This document shows positions 1-9,289 of a DNA stretch of 64,000 nt, in pieces (position 1 is the stretch's first letter; each line of letters begins with the position of its first letter). The stretch is taken from positions 12,603,692 to 12,667,691 of the forward strand of contig JACGWO010000005.1 of the NCBI GenBank assembly GCA_034509735.1, read 5' to 3'. The translations under genes and the position numbers were made by a program. The notes under the pieces are model-generated. The model searched no databases, was not told where the DNA came from, and saw only the letters and a list, made by a program, of their open reading frames with translations. Source of the stretch: Sesamum alatum (lineage: Eukaryota; Streptophyta; Magnoliopsida; Lamiales; Pedaliaceae).

Positions 1-1155
1 GAGTCGCCCCTTGTGCCTGATCGTGTCTATGATCTCCGTATGTCATTTATTGGGGCAGGGTTGTTTGATCAGCTCCTTGATGTCAAATCTTTAGTGTCTG
101 CTGGTACTTGATTTTGTCTTTCGCTATCTCTTCCTTTTCCAAAAAAAAAAATTCCTTGTCATCTCACTCTTTCTTCGTCGCCCCTTGCAGGAAAGAAGGT
201 TACTCTTCATGACGTTCATAGCTTCAGAACAAACTGTGAAAGGAGAATGCTCAAAGGTCTCGTAATCCTCCTCCCCACCCCTCGAGGAGGGGGGAAAGCT
301 GTCGTCGGTATTCTCCTCCTGCTCGAGCTAGGGATCCTCCTGGTGGCTCAGGACGAAGTGAAGGGCATTCCTCCCCCCCTCACGGGGCCAGTGGCTTTAA
401 ACGTCCCCGAGAAGGTGAAGTTGATCCTCTTCGTTATGGGGCATGGAAAGGACTCTTCACATACAGGACTAATCGACATTGCTTATGAGAAATCGAGGGA
501 TTTCATGAGCCCCTATGATGTATCGCGCCTCGGTGCTCTTTCCAGTGGTACTGTCACTAGGTTACTTCAGGCTGAAGCAGCTAGGGTTCGTTTTCTTCCT
601 TATGCTGTGCGTTTTATAAAACTTCTTTTGTTTCTGAGGCCTTTGCTGAGGGGTTTCCATTTTCTCAGGTGATAAATCTTACTGAAGCGACTGAGATGCG
701 CCTAGGCATCTATGAGAAGGAGATCTAAATATTGAAGGATGCCCTTGAAAATGCGAAAAAAGACCTGAGTCGTTGCCAAGAAGATCTTAAAGTTGCTTCA
801 GCCGAGCAGGTTAAGTGGAAAGATAGCTTCAACCGAGAGGTTGCTTCGGGCAGACGTTCTTCAAATCAGAGGCCAACAAGATTTACTTGGACTGCGTGTG
901 GGATGACTTCAAGGAGAAGTACGTGGGCTCTGATGAGTTCAACCAAGCTATCCTTGCAAGGCAAGCGAGATCTATGACCAGGTGATTAGACAATGTCGTG
1001 CCACTTTGAGGAACAACGGTCGTTATGGTGATGAAGACTTCATGTTCCTTGATCCCAAGGTTCCAGATGAGGATGGAGATGAAGATGGGGAGGTCGAGGT
1101 GGCTGACGACATTCCTGTCAATGGGGCTCCCGCTTCTACGGCAGAAAAGAATTAG
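1..1155 (+). pseudogene. Antisense extra ORF of Tat-1, with two apparent introns
   Basis: The coding direction is opposite to gag-pol. Frame 1 is open from the window edge to base 103. A GT...AG intron with a pyrimidine-rich 3' end fits at 104-190, and the frame resumes in phase. A second GT...AG intron fits at 586-668 (phase 0), after which the frame runs through an acidic, coiled-coil-like stretch (KKDLSRCQEDLKVASAEQ) and ends with an Asp/Glu-rich tail and a stop at 1153-1155. One in-frame TAA (726-728) and at least two single-base shifts near 250-400 and 845-980 show decay. Extra ORFs, some of them antisense, are known in Tat elements, usually with unknown function. Alternative: a captured host gene fragment, which would also explain the introns. 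Confidence 0.65.
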
Positions 1156-1295
1156 AATTTTCCTTTTCGTATGTTCAAATGTTAGACTGTTTATCTCCTT
1201 TGTTGAATTTTTAGGATGTTTTCCCTCCCTTTTCTTAAGTTATCAGAATTGTCAGACTTTGTTTCTCCATTGCTTATTATGTTAAGTTGCTTCTT

Positions 1296-1523
1296 TTACA
1301 CAAAATATCTATGTGAGGGGCAATCCCCCTTTTTTAAACAAAATATCAATGTGAGGGGTAGTCCCCCTCTTTTACACAAAATATGAATGTGAGGAGCAGT
1401 CCCCCTCCTTTAAACAAAATATCAATGTGAGGGGCAGTCCCCCTCGTTTACACAAAATATCAATATGAGGGGCAGTCCCCCTCCTTTAAACAAAATATCA
1501 ATGTGAGTGGCAGTCCCCCTCTT
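1296..1523. repeat. 38 bp tandem repeat, six copies, each with a hairpin
   Basis: The word CAAAATAT recurs at 1301, 1339, 1377, 1415, 1453 and 1491, exactly 38 bp apart. Each unit has a hairpin GAGGGG-CAGT-CCCCCTC. Units 1, 3 and 5 start TACACAAAAT and units 2, 4 and 6 start TAAACAAAAT, so the array is a three-fold repeat of a 76 bp dimer. It lies between the end of integrase and the antisense ORF, where Tat elements are known to carry variable tandem repeats. Confidence 0.9.
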
Positions 1524-1689
1524 TTGTAAAGTGCAGTATTAATAACGAACGTACCATTAGTAAACAAAACATGATCATTTCATTGCCATAACTGAGGGTT
1601 ACAAAGTCTTCAAACGAAATATATACAACATTAAACAAACTATCTCTTGAGGTTAGCATGATCCATGTGCGCGACACTTCCTTTCCATC

Positions 1690-2840
1690 TATCTTCTGCA
1701 GACGCTAAGTCCCTTTTCCTACTATCTCGATTACTTGGTATGGTCCTACCCATTTGGGATCGAGTTTCCCAATGTTTCCTGTTGCATCAGCTCTTCTCAA
1801 CACTAGGTCGGCAACCTGGAAATCTCGACGCCGTACTTGATAATTGTAGGTTCTCGCCATCAACGCCTTGTAAGCTTCCATCCTAGCGTTTGCGTTGCTC
1901 CTAAATTCCTCCAGAAAATCCAGGTCTACCCGCCTTTCATTGTCATTACCAGTCGGCTCATATTGTCGTACTCTGAATGTTTCCTCCCCTATCTCCACCG
2001 GGATGATAGCTTCTATCCCGTAAACCAGACTAAACGGGGTTTCTCCCGTGCCTTGTTGTGGAGGGTCCGATATGCCCATAGGACTCCCGGGAGCTCTTCC
2101 ACCCAATTTCCTTTCGCTTCCTCCAACCTTGTGTTCACGTTTTGGAGGATTATTTTATTGGTTACCTCTGCTTGCCCGTTAGACTGGGGTGTCGCGACCG
2201 AGGTATAACACTGCTTAATTTTCAGCTCCTGACTCCACTACCAAAATTTGGCTCCCTAAAATTGTGTGCCATTATCCATCACAAAGGCTCTTGGAATGCC
2301 AAAGCGGCATATGCTCTTCCACACGAACCTTATGACCTCCTTTTCTATGATTCTACTCAATGCCTCTGCCTCTACCCACTTCGAGAAGTAGTCCACGGCA
2401 ACGATTAAGTATTCTCGTTGGCCTGTAACTCGGAGGAGTTTCCCTACTATATCCATTCCCCACTAATCAAATCGGCAGGGGCTCTGCAACGGCTGCATGT
2501 CCGCCACTAGGACGTAAGTAATGTTAGCATGCTCTTAGCACTTTTGGCATCTTTTTACTAAGCTCCGAGCATCCTCATGCATGGTAGGCCTAAAGTACCC
2601 TTGTCGCAGGGCCTTGCGTGCTAACGCCCTTCCCCCGGAATGATTTCCACAGTTTTCTTCGTGGATCTCTCTTAGGACATATTCTGCTCTGTCCCTGTCC
2701 ACGCACGTAAGATATGGTTGTGAAAATCCTCTTTTATATAACTCTCCTCCAATCAGTGTGAACCTAACAGCCCTTGTGCGAATTGCCCTTGCTTCCTTAG
2801 CGTTTTGAGGCAAAGCTCCAAATTTTAAATATGCCTCCAA
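1690..2840 (-). pseudogene. Integrase region of Tat-1 (broken)
   Basis: On the minus strand this begins with an HHCC zinc-binding module (HEENCGNHSGG...KRCQKC, about 2540-2680). The catalytic core follows with the first Asp in VAVDYFSKWVE and the second in VMDNGTQF (2256-2456). The third acidic residue is in NGQAEVTNK (about 2170-2200, another frame). The C-terminal part has the ADLVLRRADATGNIGKLDPKWVGPY motif region (1705-1900) that ends plant Tat and related integrases. The D, D and E residues survive, but the region is split over at least three frames and cannot make one protein. Confidence 0.9.
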
Positions 2841-3703
2841 ATCTTCCTTAGGGTTCCCTTCGTTGACAAAACTTCCTCCCCGTCTATATCCACATCAGCT
2901 CGTTCTTGGTTCAATAAGGTTATTCTTCTGCTCTTTAATGGAGCCAACGAGCCAGCTAATTTAGCGAGTCGATCTGCTTCTTTATTGCCTAAACGCAGGA
3001 CTTGTTCCAAGGTGAACTCATCAAACTTCCTTCTCACTACTTGAATATTTGCTAAGTATTTAGCCATCTATTCCCCCTTAGCTTCGAAGTGTCCATTTAC
3101 CTACTTGACCACAAGCTGGGAATCGCTATACACCTTTACGCACTTTGCTTCGGCCACGAAGGCCAATTTTCCTCCCGCGATTAACGCCTCATACTTTGAC
3201 TCGTTGTTAGAGGCCACGAAGCCAAGTCTGATGGCATAACGCAGTGTGTCTCCCTGCGGGCTTTCAATCACAATTCCCGCCCCGCTGCCTTGGGATGTGG
3301 ACGATCCGTCCGCGAACATTTTCCACCATTTATTTCTTTGTACGCCATCATCCTTTGTTAGTTCAAAAATAAAATCCTCTAAAGCTTGAGCCTTGATTAC
3401 AAGCCTAGGTTGATACTCAATCCCATGTTCACTTAGCTCTACTAACCACTTTACCATCCTTCCTGATATGTTTGGATCTGCCAACACTTTCTTCAGGGGT
3501 TGTTTCGTCAATACGACCACTTGGAAATAAGGTCTCAACTTCCTAGCTGTTGTTAACAAGGCCAGTGCCACCTTCTCTATTTCGGCATATCTCTCTTCCG
3601 GTCCCTGAAGGGCTTTGCTAGCGTAATATATGGGTCGGTGTTTGCGCCCCTCTTCTCTCATAAGAACTGCACTTACTGCCCCTTCCGATACTGCTAAATA
3701 CAC
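2825..3703 (-). pseudogene. RT-linked RNase H plus second RNase H of Tat-1
   Basis: The first part (about 3410-3703) is the RNase H directly following a Ty3 RT (RKHRPIYYASKALQGPEERY). A second RNase H-like domain follows: FADGSSTSQGSGAGIVI with the first Asp, NNESKYEALIAG with Glu, and VKVYSDSQLVVK with Asp. The tail at 2825-3067 (RLGNKEADRLAKLAG) holds the last acidic position. Carrying a second, archaeal-like RNase H is a reported feature of the Tat lineage. The 200-codon stretch 3101-3703 is the longest uninterrupted pol frame here; a TAG-type break separates it from 3067. Confidence 0.9.
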
Positions 3704-5404
3704 AAATAAGGTCTCCCCGGGCTCTGGCTTTGTTAAAAGAGGTAGCGAAGTAAGATAACTTTTTCAGATCCTCAAAAGCAGCATGACATTGCTCTGTTGA
3801 AGATAAACCTTCTATCTTCTTTAAGACCTTAAAGAAAGGGAAACCTCGTTCTGACGGCTTCCAGATGAAACGATTGAGGGCCGCCATCCAACCTGTCAAC
3901 TTTTGAACCTCCTTAATCATTTTGGGAGGCTGCATCTTCATGATAGCTTCGATTTTCTCTAGGTTGGCCTATATCCCCCTATGAGAAACCATGAACCTCA
4001 AGAACTTTCATCCTTTTTTTTTTTTTTTTTTTTTGGGAAAAGCCGCCTGTGCCTAGGCGGGGGGTTTGGCGGACCCCTACCTGTTTATTACCAAAAAAAT
4101 TCAATTTTTTTGTACAATGTTTAAAGCAGTAAACGAGGAGTACTTACTCCCTTTACGAGTCAGAATCTATCCTATTGTAAAAGCAGTAAACAAGGAGTAC
4201 TTACTCCCTTTACAATACAAAGGCTATCCTAGCAAAGAAAGAAGATCCTAAACTAGCAACCAGTCGTCGTGCCATACCTCCACTCCTGCCGTGCCCATCT
4301 CTCCTCTGTGCCTCCAGTACCCCTGTCCAAATGCAGTCAACTCTTACCCTCTGCGAAGGTAGGGGGTGCCCAGTCTATCAAGTCTGACAATGCCGCGTAA
4401 TACTCCCGTAATATCACCCTAATGCAACACCCTAGTCACCTGCAGGTCGGTGGGTTCCTTCGCAAGATGATCAGCCGCCCCATTCGCCTCCCGAAAGATG
4501 TGTCGGACATCCGAGCCTAGCACCTGTTGGACTCTAAATGTGCATTTCGTGGGGTTCAACTTCATCCTAAATTCCCTCAAAGTGTGCAAACAATCCCCAA
4601 GGTCCTTCACATGATCTTCCTTTCTGCGGCTTTTGACCAGCATATCCTCTATATATACCTCCATATTCCTTTCGATCTGCTCTCGGAACATGCTATTCAC
4701 CAATCTCTGATATGTGGCTCACACGTTTTTCAGCCCAAAAGGCATAACCATATAGCAATATGTCCCTTGCTCGATGACGAAGCTAGTTTTCTCTTGATCC
4801 TCACGTGCCAACTGATTTTGGTTATTTCCTTGGAAGGCGTCATGGAAACTCATCAGCTCACATCCTGAGGTTGAGTCAATGAGTGCGTCAATCCTTGGCA
4901 GGGGGTATGAGTCTTTGGGGCAGGCTCGATTGAGGTCAGTGAAATCGATACACATCCTCCATTTTTCGTTGCTCTTCGGGACCAAGACCACATTAGCCAA
5001 CCACTCAGGATAGTGCACAGGTCGAATGTAATCGACTTAAGCAACTTTTCTACTTCTTCTTTTATTAATTTATTTCTGTCTATCCCGAATTCCCTCCTCT
5101 TCTGCCTCACTGGTTTTGCTTCAGGATTTATGTTAAGCCTGTGGACCATCACCTCGGGGCTTATTCTTTTCATATTCGACATCTCCCATGCAAATACATC
5201 GGCAGAATCTTGCAAAAAACTGACTATAATGTGCTCTAACTGTGGACCCAACAACGTTCCAATCTTAACTATTTTTAGTAGATCCTCCACGAGCTCCACC
5301 ATTTTCACTTCCTCAAAGGCCTCCATCTGTTCCTCTTCATCTTTCCTTTTTTGGCTTCTCTTCGTGGCATCTCCCCTAGTTCTTCTTGGGAGCTCCCCCT
5401 TCAC
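3618..5404 (-). pseudogene. Reverse transcriptase of Tat-1, split by a LINE fragment
   Basis: Minus-strand order: linker with DVFAWEMSNMKRISPEV (5404-5030), then palm motifs WLANVVLVPKSNEKWRMCIDFTDLNRACPKD (4890-5010), then YCYMVMPFGLKNV, then the catalytic block VYIEDMLVKS (about 4640-4665). The frame then runs into LINE sequence (4017-4530). RT resumes at about 4000 with KFLRFMVSHRGI and continues as MQPPKMIKEVQKLTGWMAALNRF (3880-3941). The catalytic motif is YIED where YVDD is usual, so the first Asp is Glu. This substitution and the frame breaks make it non-functional. Confidence 0.92.
4017..4530 (-). mobile_element. 5'-truncated LINE fragment with poly(A) tail
   Basis: On the plus strand a run of about 20 T (4017-4036) marks the tail of a minus-strand insertion. 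At the other end (4419-4500) the minus strand encodes DVRHIFREANGAADHLAKE, the C-terminal signature of the RNase H of plant LINE retrotransposons. The fragment interrupts the Tat-1 RT exactly between conserved blocks. Its 3' UTR contains two near-identical 34 bp copies at 4123-4157 and 4181-4214. A clear target-site duplication was not resolved. Confidence 0.8.
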
Positions 5405-6111
5405 GGCTCACAGGGCTCCAACTCGAGCGACCCTCTTGTTGTCAGTGGATCTCCGCCGCTCTCTACCTTCCTCTTAGAAATAACTTTCGATTTCTTCAGT
5501 ATGCTAGCATAGTACTCTCTTGCCTGCTTCCTGTCACCGACCTCTTCCCCCACTCCTTCAGGTGTCGGGAATTTCACTCTCATGTGATAGGTAGATACCA
5601 CGGCCTGAAAGAGATTTAGATTAGGTCACCCGAGGACTGCGTTGTAAGTCGAAGGTGCATCTACTACCAGAAATTTCACGAAGTTTGTCGCTCGTCGTAG
5701 GTATGTCCCTATGGACATAGGCAGCGTAACCTCCCTTAGTAGCTTAACTACACCTCCGCTAAAGTTGGTCAATGGCGTATTGACTGGTGTGAGTTGCACA
5801 TTACCAATCTTCATTTGAGAAAAAACTTTGTAAAAAAGGATGTCCGCCGATCTTCCGCTATCAACTAAGATCTTCTTCACCCAGAAGTTTGATATCGAGG
5901 CAGTCACTACTATCGCGTTGTTGTCGGAAGGAAGGCTTCCCTCCAAGTCTTGGTCATTAAAGACTATCTCACATGTGGGATATACTCGAGGCGCTATTGT
6001 GATCTCACTATAGGCAACGTGGTTGGCAGCATGTCCTGTTGCTCTTACTGCAGCCTTTCTAGCTCGCGCTAAGTCTCCCCATGCTGGGCATCTCAAGATA
6101 ACCCCAATCAC
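5401..6111 (-). pseudogene. Aspartic protease region of Tat-1
   Basis: The catalytic loop VKKILVDSGRSADILF (about 5850-5890) has the DSG triad of retroviral-type pepsin-like proteases and is intact. The flap and C-terminal region follow (VDAPSTYNAVLG, then VKFPTPEGVG at 5540-5590). The sequence upstream (MIGVILRCPAWGDLARARKAA) links it to gag. It lies between gag and RT as expected for Ty3 elements. A frame break near 5620 separates the last third. Confidence 0.85.
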
Positions 6112-6216
6112 ACCAGCAGTTGGGAGGTTATCCCTCTGTTGGACCTAAAGCTTTCAAATCGGAACCTTGAAGGTAAGGCGTTAAGTATCTCATTCCACAA
6201 AAGGTGCACAAATCTC

Positions 6217-7861
6217 TTAAGCCATGCTCGCCTCCTCTGCTTCCAGTTTCACCCTCATCTCGAGTCGGGGTGCCATGTGCCTGCTTTCAGGGGTGGCCTC
6301 CTGAGGGTCCCTTTTCCTTTGTCCCATAAATTCCTTTAAATAGCCTCTTTGGATCAATTTCTCGATCTCGTTCTTCAAGTGATGGCATTCTTCGGTGTTG
6401 TGGCCTCGATCTCTATGAAAGTGACAATACTTGTCAGACTTTATTCTTTGAGGGTTATCCTTCATCGGGTATGGCCATCTCACCAACCTTTGTTGTTTGG
6501 CCACAGCGAGAACCTGAGTCGCGAAGCATTCAAAAGGATGTATCGAACCAAATCCCCGGGTAGCATGTGCCTGCTTTCACGCTTAACTCCCTCTATCCTA
6601 GGAGCCCCCTTGTCCTCCTCAGCCCTCCATTTGTGGGGATTTGTTGATCAGACACCTGTGGTCTCTTCAATCCTTATATATTTGTCCGCTCTTGACAGCA
6701 ACTCTTCTTGAGACGAGGGAGGCTTCCCAGCAATCAACTCCTTAAACCGACCTCTCCTTAGATTCTGTTGCATGATGCTTGCCAAAAGTTTGGGGTTTAC
6801 GTGGGGACTTCCAAAACTGCTTCCAAGAAGCGCTGCACATACTCCCTCAAACTTTCATTCTTTTGCTGGATTATTGTAAACAAATACGATGCGGTCTTGG
6901 GATGCCGCCTATTTATCGCGAAATGGTGCAAGAAGCGCTAAGAGAGTTGCTCGAATGACTCAATAGTCCCTGGGGCTAACTGGTTGAACCATGCCATCGC
7001 CTTCCCCGAGAGGGTAGTCCGAAACAACTTGCAATAGGCCGCATCGCTAATGTCTAGCAAATCGGCCTTGGCTAAGAAGCAATCTAAGTGGTCCTGAGGA
7101 TCTCCGACTCCGTTATACTCGCTAAGGCTTAGGATCTTAACCCCCAGATGGATGACTTCTGCTAAAATGTGGGGGTGAAAGGACTCTGCCGCGGGGGCGC
7201 CACTGCCAGAGGCCGCTCTAGGTACCTTGGGGGCCCCAAGGGTTTTGGAAAACTAGGTGGGGGAGGCATTGAGCCGCCCATATCTTGATGCACTCCTTCT
7301 CGCATCGGCAGTATTTCCTCTGGACGCGGATGGTGAAAGTAATTGTCTTCACGTCCCTCCTGTGGAGGAGGTGGGAAGTAGTCTTCATGTCCTCCATGGG
7401 GAGGAGGTGGGAAGTGGTCTTCTTCTCCTGTATATCTGTGAGGAGGTGAAGGGAAATAGTTATCCTCTGCCTGTGTGGCTCTACTATTAACTTCCTACTC
7501 ATAAGTCAATCCTTCATGGGCGTCCCCGAGGCTCTGCTCGCCACCCTCGGGGGCCAAGAGAGCGTCTTGGCCTCTGTGAGGATAGCGAGGGGTCGTAGGG
7601 GTAACGTGTGTCCTGCTACGTACTAGGCCACTGCCCTCTCAGCTGCTCCGGCAGACACATCTTCTACCAATTGGTGAAGTACCTCTGGAGTTATCGAATG
7701 ACTGGGGGCGGAGGTGGAGCCTTGGTATCTTCCTGCCTCTCATTCTGTAGATCGTGAGCGGGTGGATTCTCCGAGACGTGATCTTGCACGTGATTCTCCC
7801 CTCCTCTCTCGAGTTCTTCTTTCCCCGCATTCACACTCCTGACTCTTGACTGAGTGTTCAT
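6217..7861 (-). pseudogene. gag of Tat-1 (broken)
   Basis: The probable start is the ATG at 7859-7861, opening MNTQSRVRSVNAGKEEL and containing one SENPPAHDLQNERQED unit that is amplified in the second Tat element at 22-24 kb. A TAA at 7691-7693 breaks the frame after PPPPPVIR. The middle (6500-7200) keeps gag-like text only across several frames. Near the C-terminus a zinc-knuckle-like segment, DKYCHFHRDRGHNTEECHHLK, is followed by EIEKLIQRGYLKEFM (6330-6440). This is the nucleic-acid-binding structural protein of the particle. Confidence 0.85.
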
Positions 7862-7884
7862 CCTCAATGCTTAGATCTCGATTC

Positions 7885-7902
7885 CCATATACGGCGCCAA
7901 GC
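7885..7902 (-). promoter_or_regulatory. Primer-binding site of Tat-1
   Basis: Directly inside the 5' LTR the minus strand reads TTGGCGCCGTATATGGGAA. The same TTGGCGCCGT core abuts the LTRs at 24222-24241 and in the TRIM at 30794. It resembles the complement of a tRNA-Asp 3' end, as described for Athila/Tat elements. Confidence 0.75.
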
Positions 7903-8251
7903 TGATGCGGTGAAATTCGGGAAGCAGTCGATCTAAGCACAATCATATAATAAACAGTCACAAGTCAAGAACTTGAGAGTTCTTCTCAAGAATGTTCTTC
8001 TAAAATTAGTAATCAAGTAACTTTACAATAGATTTGGTGACCTATTTATAGTAAGTGAGGAGGGGCACAAAGATAATTTTACCCTCCAACCGCCTCTCAT
8101 CTAACGGCTATAATCTAATCATCAGGGGTGCCTTAGTAATTGGGTCCACCCTACTAACTTACAAAAATAACTTCCTTAATGGCACTTCGGTATTTACATG
8201 CATGCTTGGGGGTATTTTGGTAATTTGCCACTTGAATTTATTTTATCTCCA
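7903..8251 (-). repeat. 5' LTR of Tat-1
   Basis: It begins TGATG next to the primer-binding site. The other end is set at ...ATCTCCA (8251) from the TG...CA rule and from the 350-380 bp length of the related LTRs at 18642, 24242 and 52441. On the minus strand it has a TATA-like CTATAAATAGG (complement near 8040-8050). The partner LTR is outside the window, so the outer boundary is provisional. Confidence 0.6.
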
Positions 8252-8262
8252 TTAGTTCGCTA

Positions 8263-8630
8263 TTTTCTGTATTTTTTTTAAAAAAATTTGTAATTTTAGA
8301 AAATAATTTTCTGTAATTATAAAAAAAATCTGAGTATATTTCCCATTTTTTTATTAATTTTTCTGTAATTTGTTGGACATTTTCTGTGTTTTTTTTAAAG
8401 AATAAGTAAGTTTTGGTAATTTTAGAAAATATTTTTTTATAATTATTAAAAAAAATCTTAATATATTTCCTATTTTTTTGAATTTTTCTATAATTTGTTA
8501 GATATTTTCTATTTTTTTTAAAAAAAAATAATTAAGATTTTGTAATTTTAGAAAATAATTTTCTGTCATTATTAAAAAAAATTTGAATATTTTTCCTATT
8601 TTTTGAATTTTTCTGTAATTTGTCGGATAC
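8263..8630. repeat. AT-rich tandem repeat, about three copies of about 120 bp
   Basis: The sequence TTTTCTGTAATTTGT...GGACATTTTCTGT and the following TTTAGAAAATAATTTTCTG recur three times with small changes. This is very AT-rich, non-coding DNA, probably an intron or subterminal part of the CACTA-like element that follows. Confidence 0.7.
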
Positions 8631-8716
8631 TTAGGAAAGTAATGGAGATTAGGACTTCAATGTTATTTTTCAAAACATAAGGACTTTAATGCTATTTTTA
8701 AAAAATTGTAGATCCA

Positions 8717-9064
8717 TGACTATCGGTGGTCCGGCTCCTCCAGGACGAGGTCGTGGCTGTAGTCGTGGTCGTCTCAAGGCTCGGTGGCCCCGACCGAGCA
8801 ATAGATGTGGATGTCAACCGCGGGAGGTCAGAGGAGGGGCCGAGTATTCAATCTCGGCTCCGAGTCCAACCGCACAAATACTAGACCATCACAGCCCAGC
8901 TCATTCGCTGGTCCATTGCCCTCGCCACCACAACCACCACGTCCCCACCTTGGTGATCGGGTCGCGGCTCTCGAGGAGTTTATGGAGCGGATGGCTTCCA
9001 CCCTTATTCCTCCTCTACCGCCTCCAACTGATCCCCGGCAACCGACGACGATGATGAGAAAGAC
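8717..9064 (+). pseudogene. Gly/Arg- and Pro-rich protein fragment, probably CACTA-encoded
   Basis: After a possible splice acceptor (TTGTAG, about 8705-8710) the plus strand reads MTIGGPAPPGRGRGCSRG. After a frame change it continues SNRTNTRPSQPSS...LGDRVAALEEFMERMAS and ends in an acidic DDDDEKDTVSG stop (about 9046-9081). Gly/Arg-rich starts and DRVAALEEFMERM-type coiled segments occur in proteins annotated as plant En/Spm-like transposases, but I cannot confirm the family. Position inside a region that ends in a CACTA terminus supports the call. Confidence 0.4.
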
Positions 9065-9289
9065 ACTGTTAGCGGGTAGACTCGTCTGGTTTAGGATTTT
9101 TATTTTGTTAAAATACGATGTTTAAACATTATTTTTGTGTTGTAGGCTATACTATTTATGCTTTTTATATAATATTATTTATGCTATATTATTTATGCTT
9201 TTTATATAATATTGCACATTTAAGAAATTAAACTAGATATTAAATAAACAATTAAACTAAATTAATAAAATCAAAAATATAAAATTTAA

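Larger units (their letters stand above)
1..8251 (-). mobile_element. Ty3/gypsy element, Tat-like lineage (Tat-1), left end outside window
   Basis: Read on the minus strand the order is 5' LTR (7903-8251), primer-binding site, gag, protease, reverse transcriptase, RNase H, a second RNase H-like domain, integrase, tandem repeats, and an extra ORF on the opposite strand. Gag-PR-RT-RH-INT order defines Ty3/gypsy. The dual RNase H, the TGGCGCCGT primer-binding site and the antisense extra ORF are traits known from plant Tat elements, so I infer that lineage. All ORFs carry stops and frameshifts, and a LINE fragment sits in the RT, so the copy is inactive. The 3' LTR must lie left of base 1. Confidence 0.9.

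Noticed and set aside
1296..1523. CRISPR-like array because of regular palindromic repeats
   Set aside because: Eukaryotic context, no unique spacers (units are contiguous tandem copies), no cas genes.
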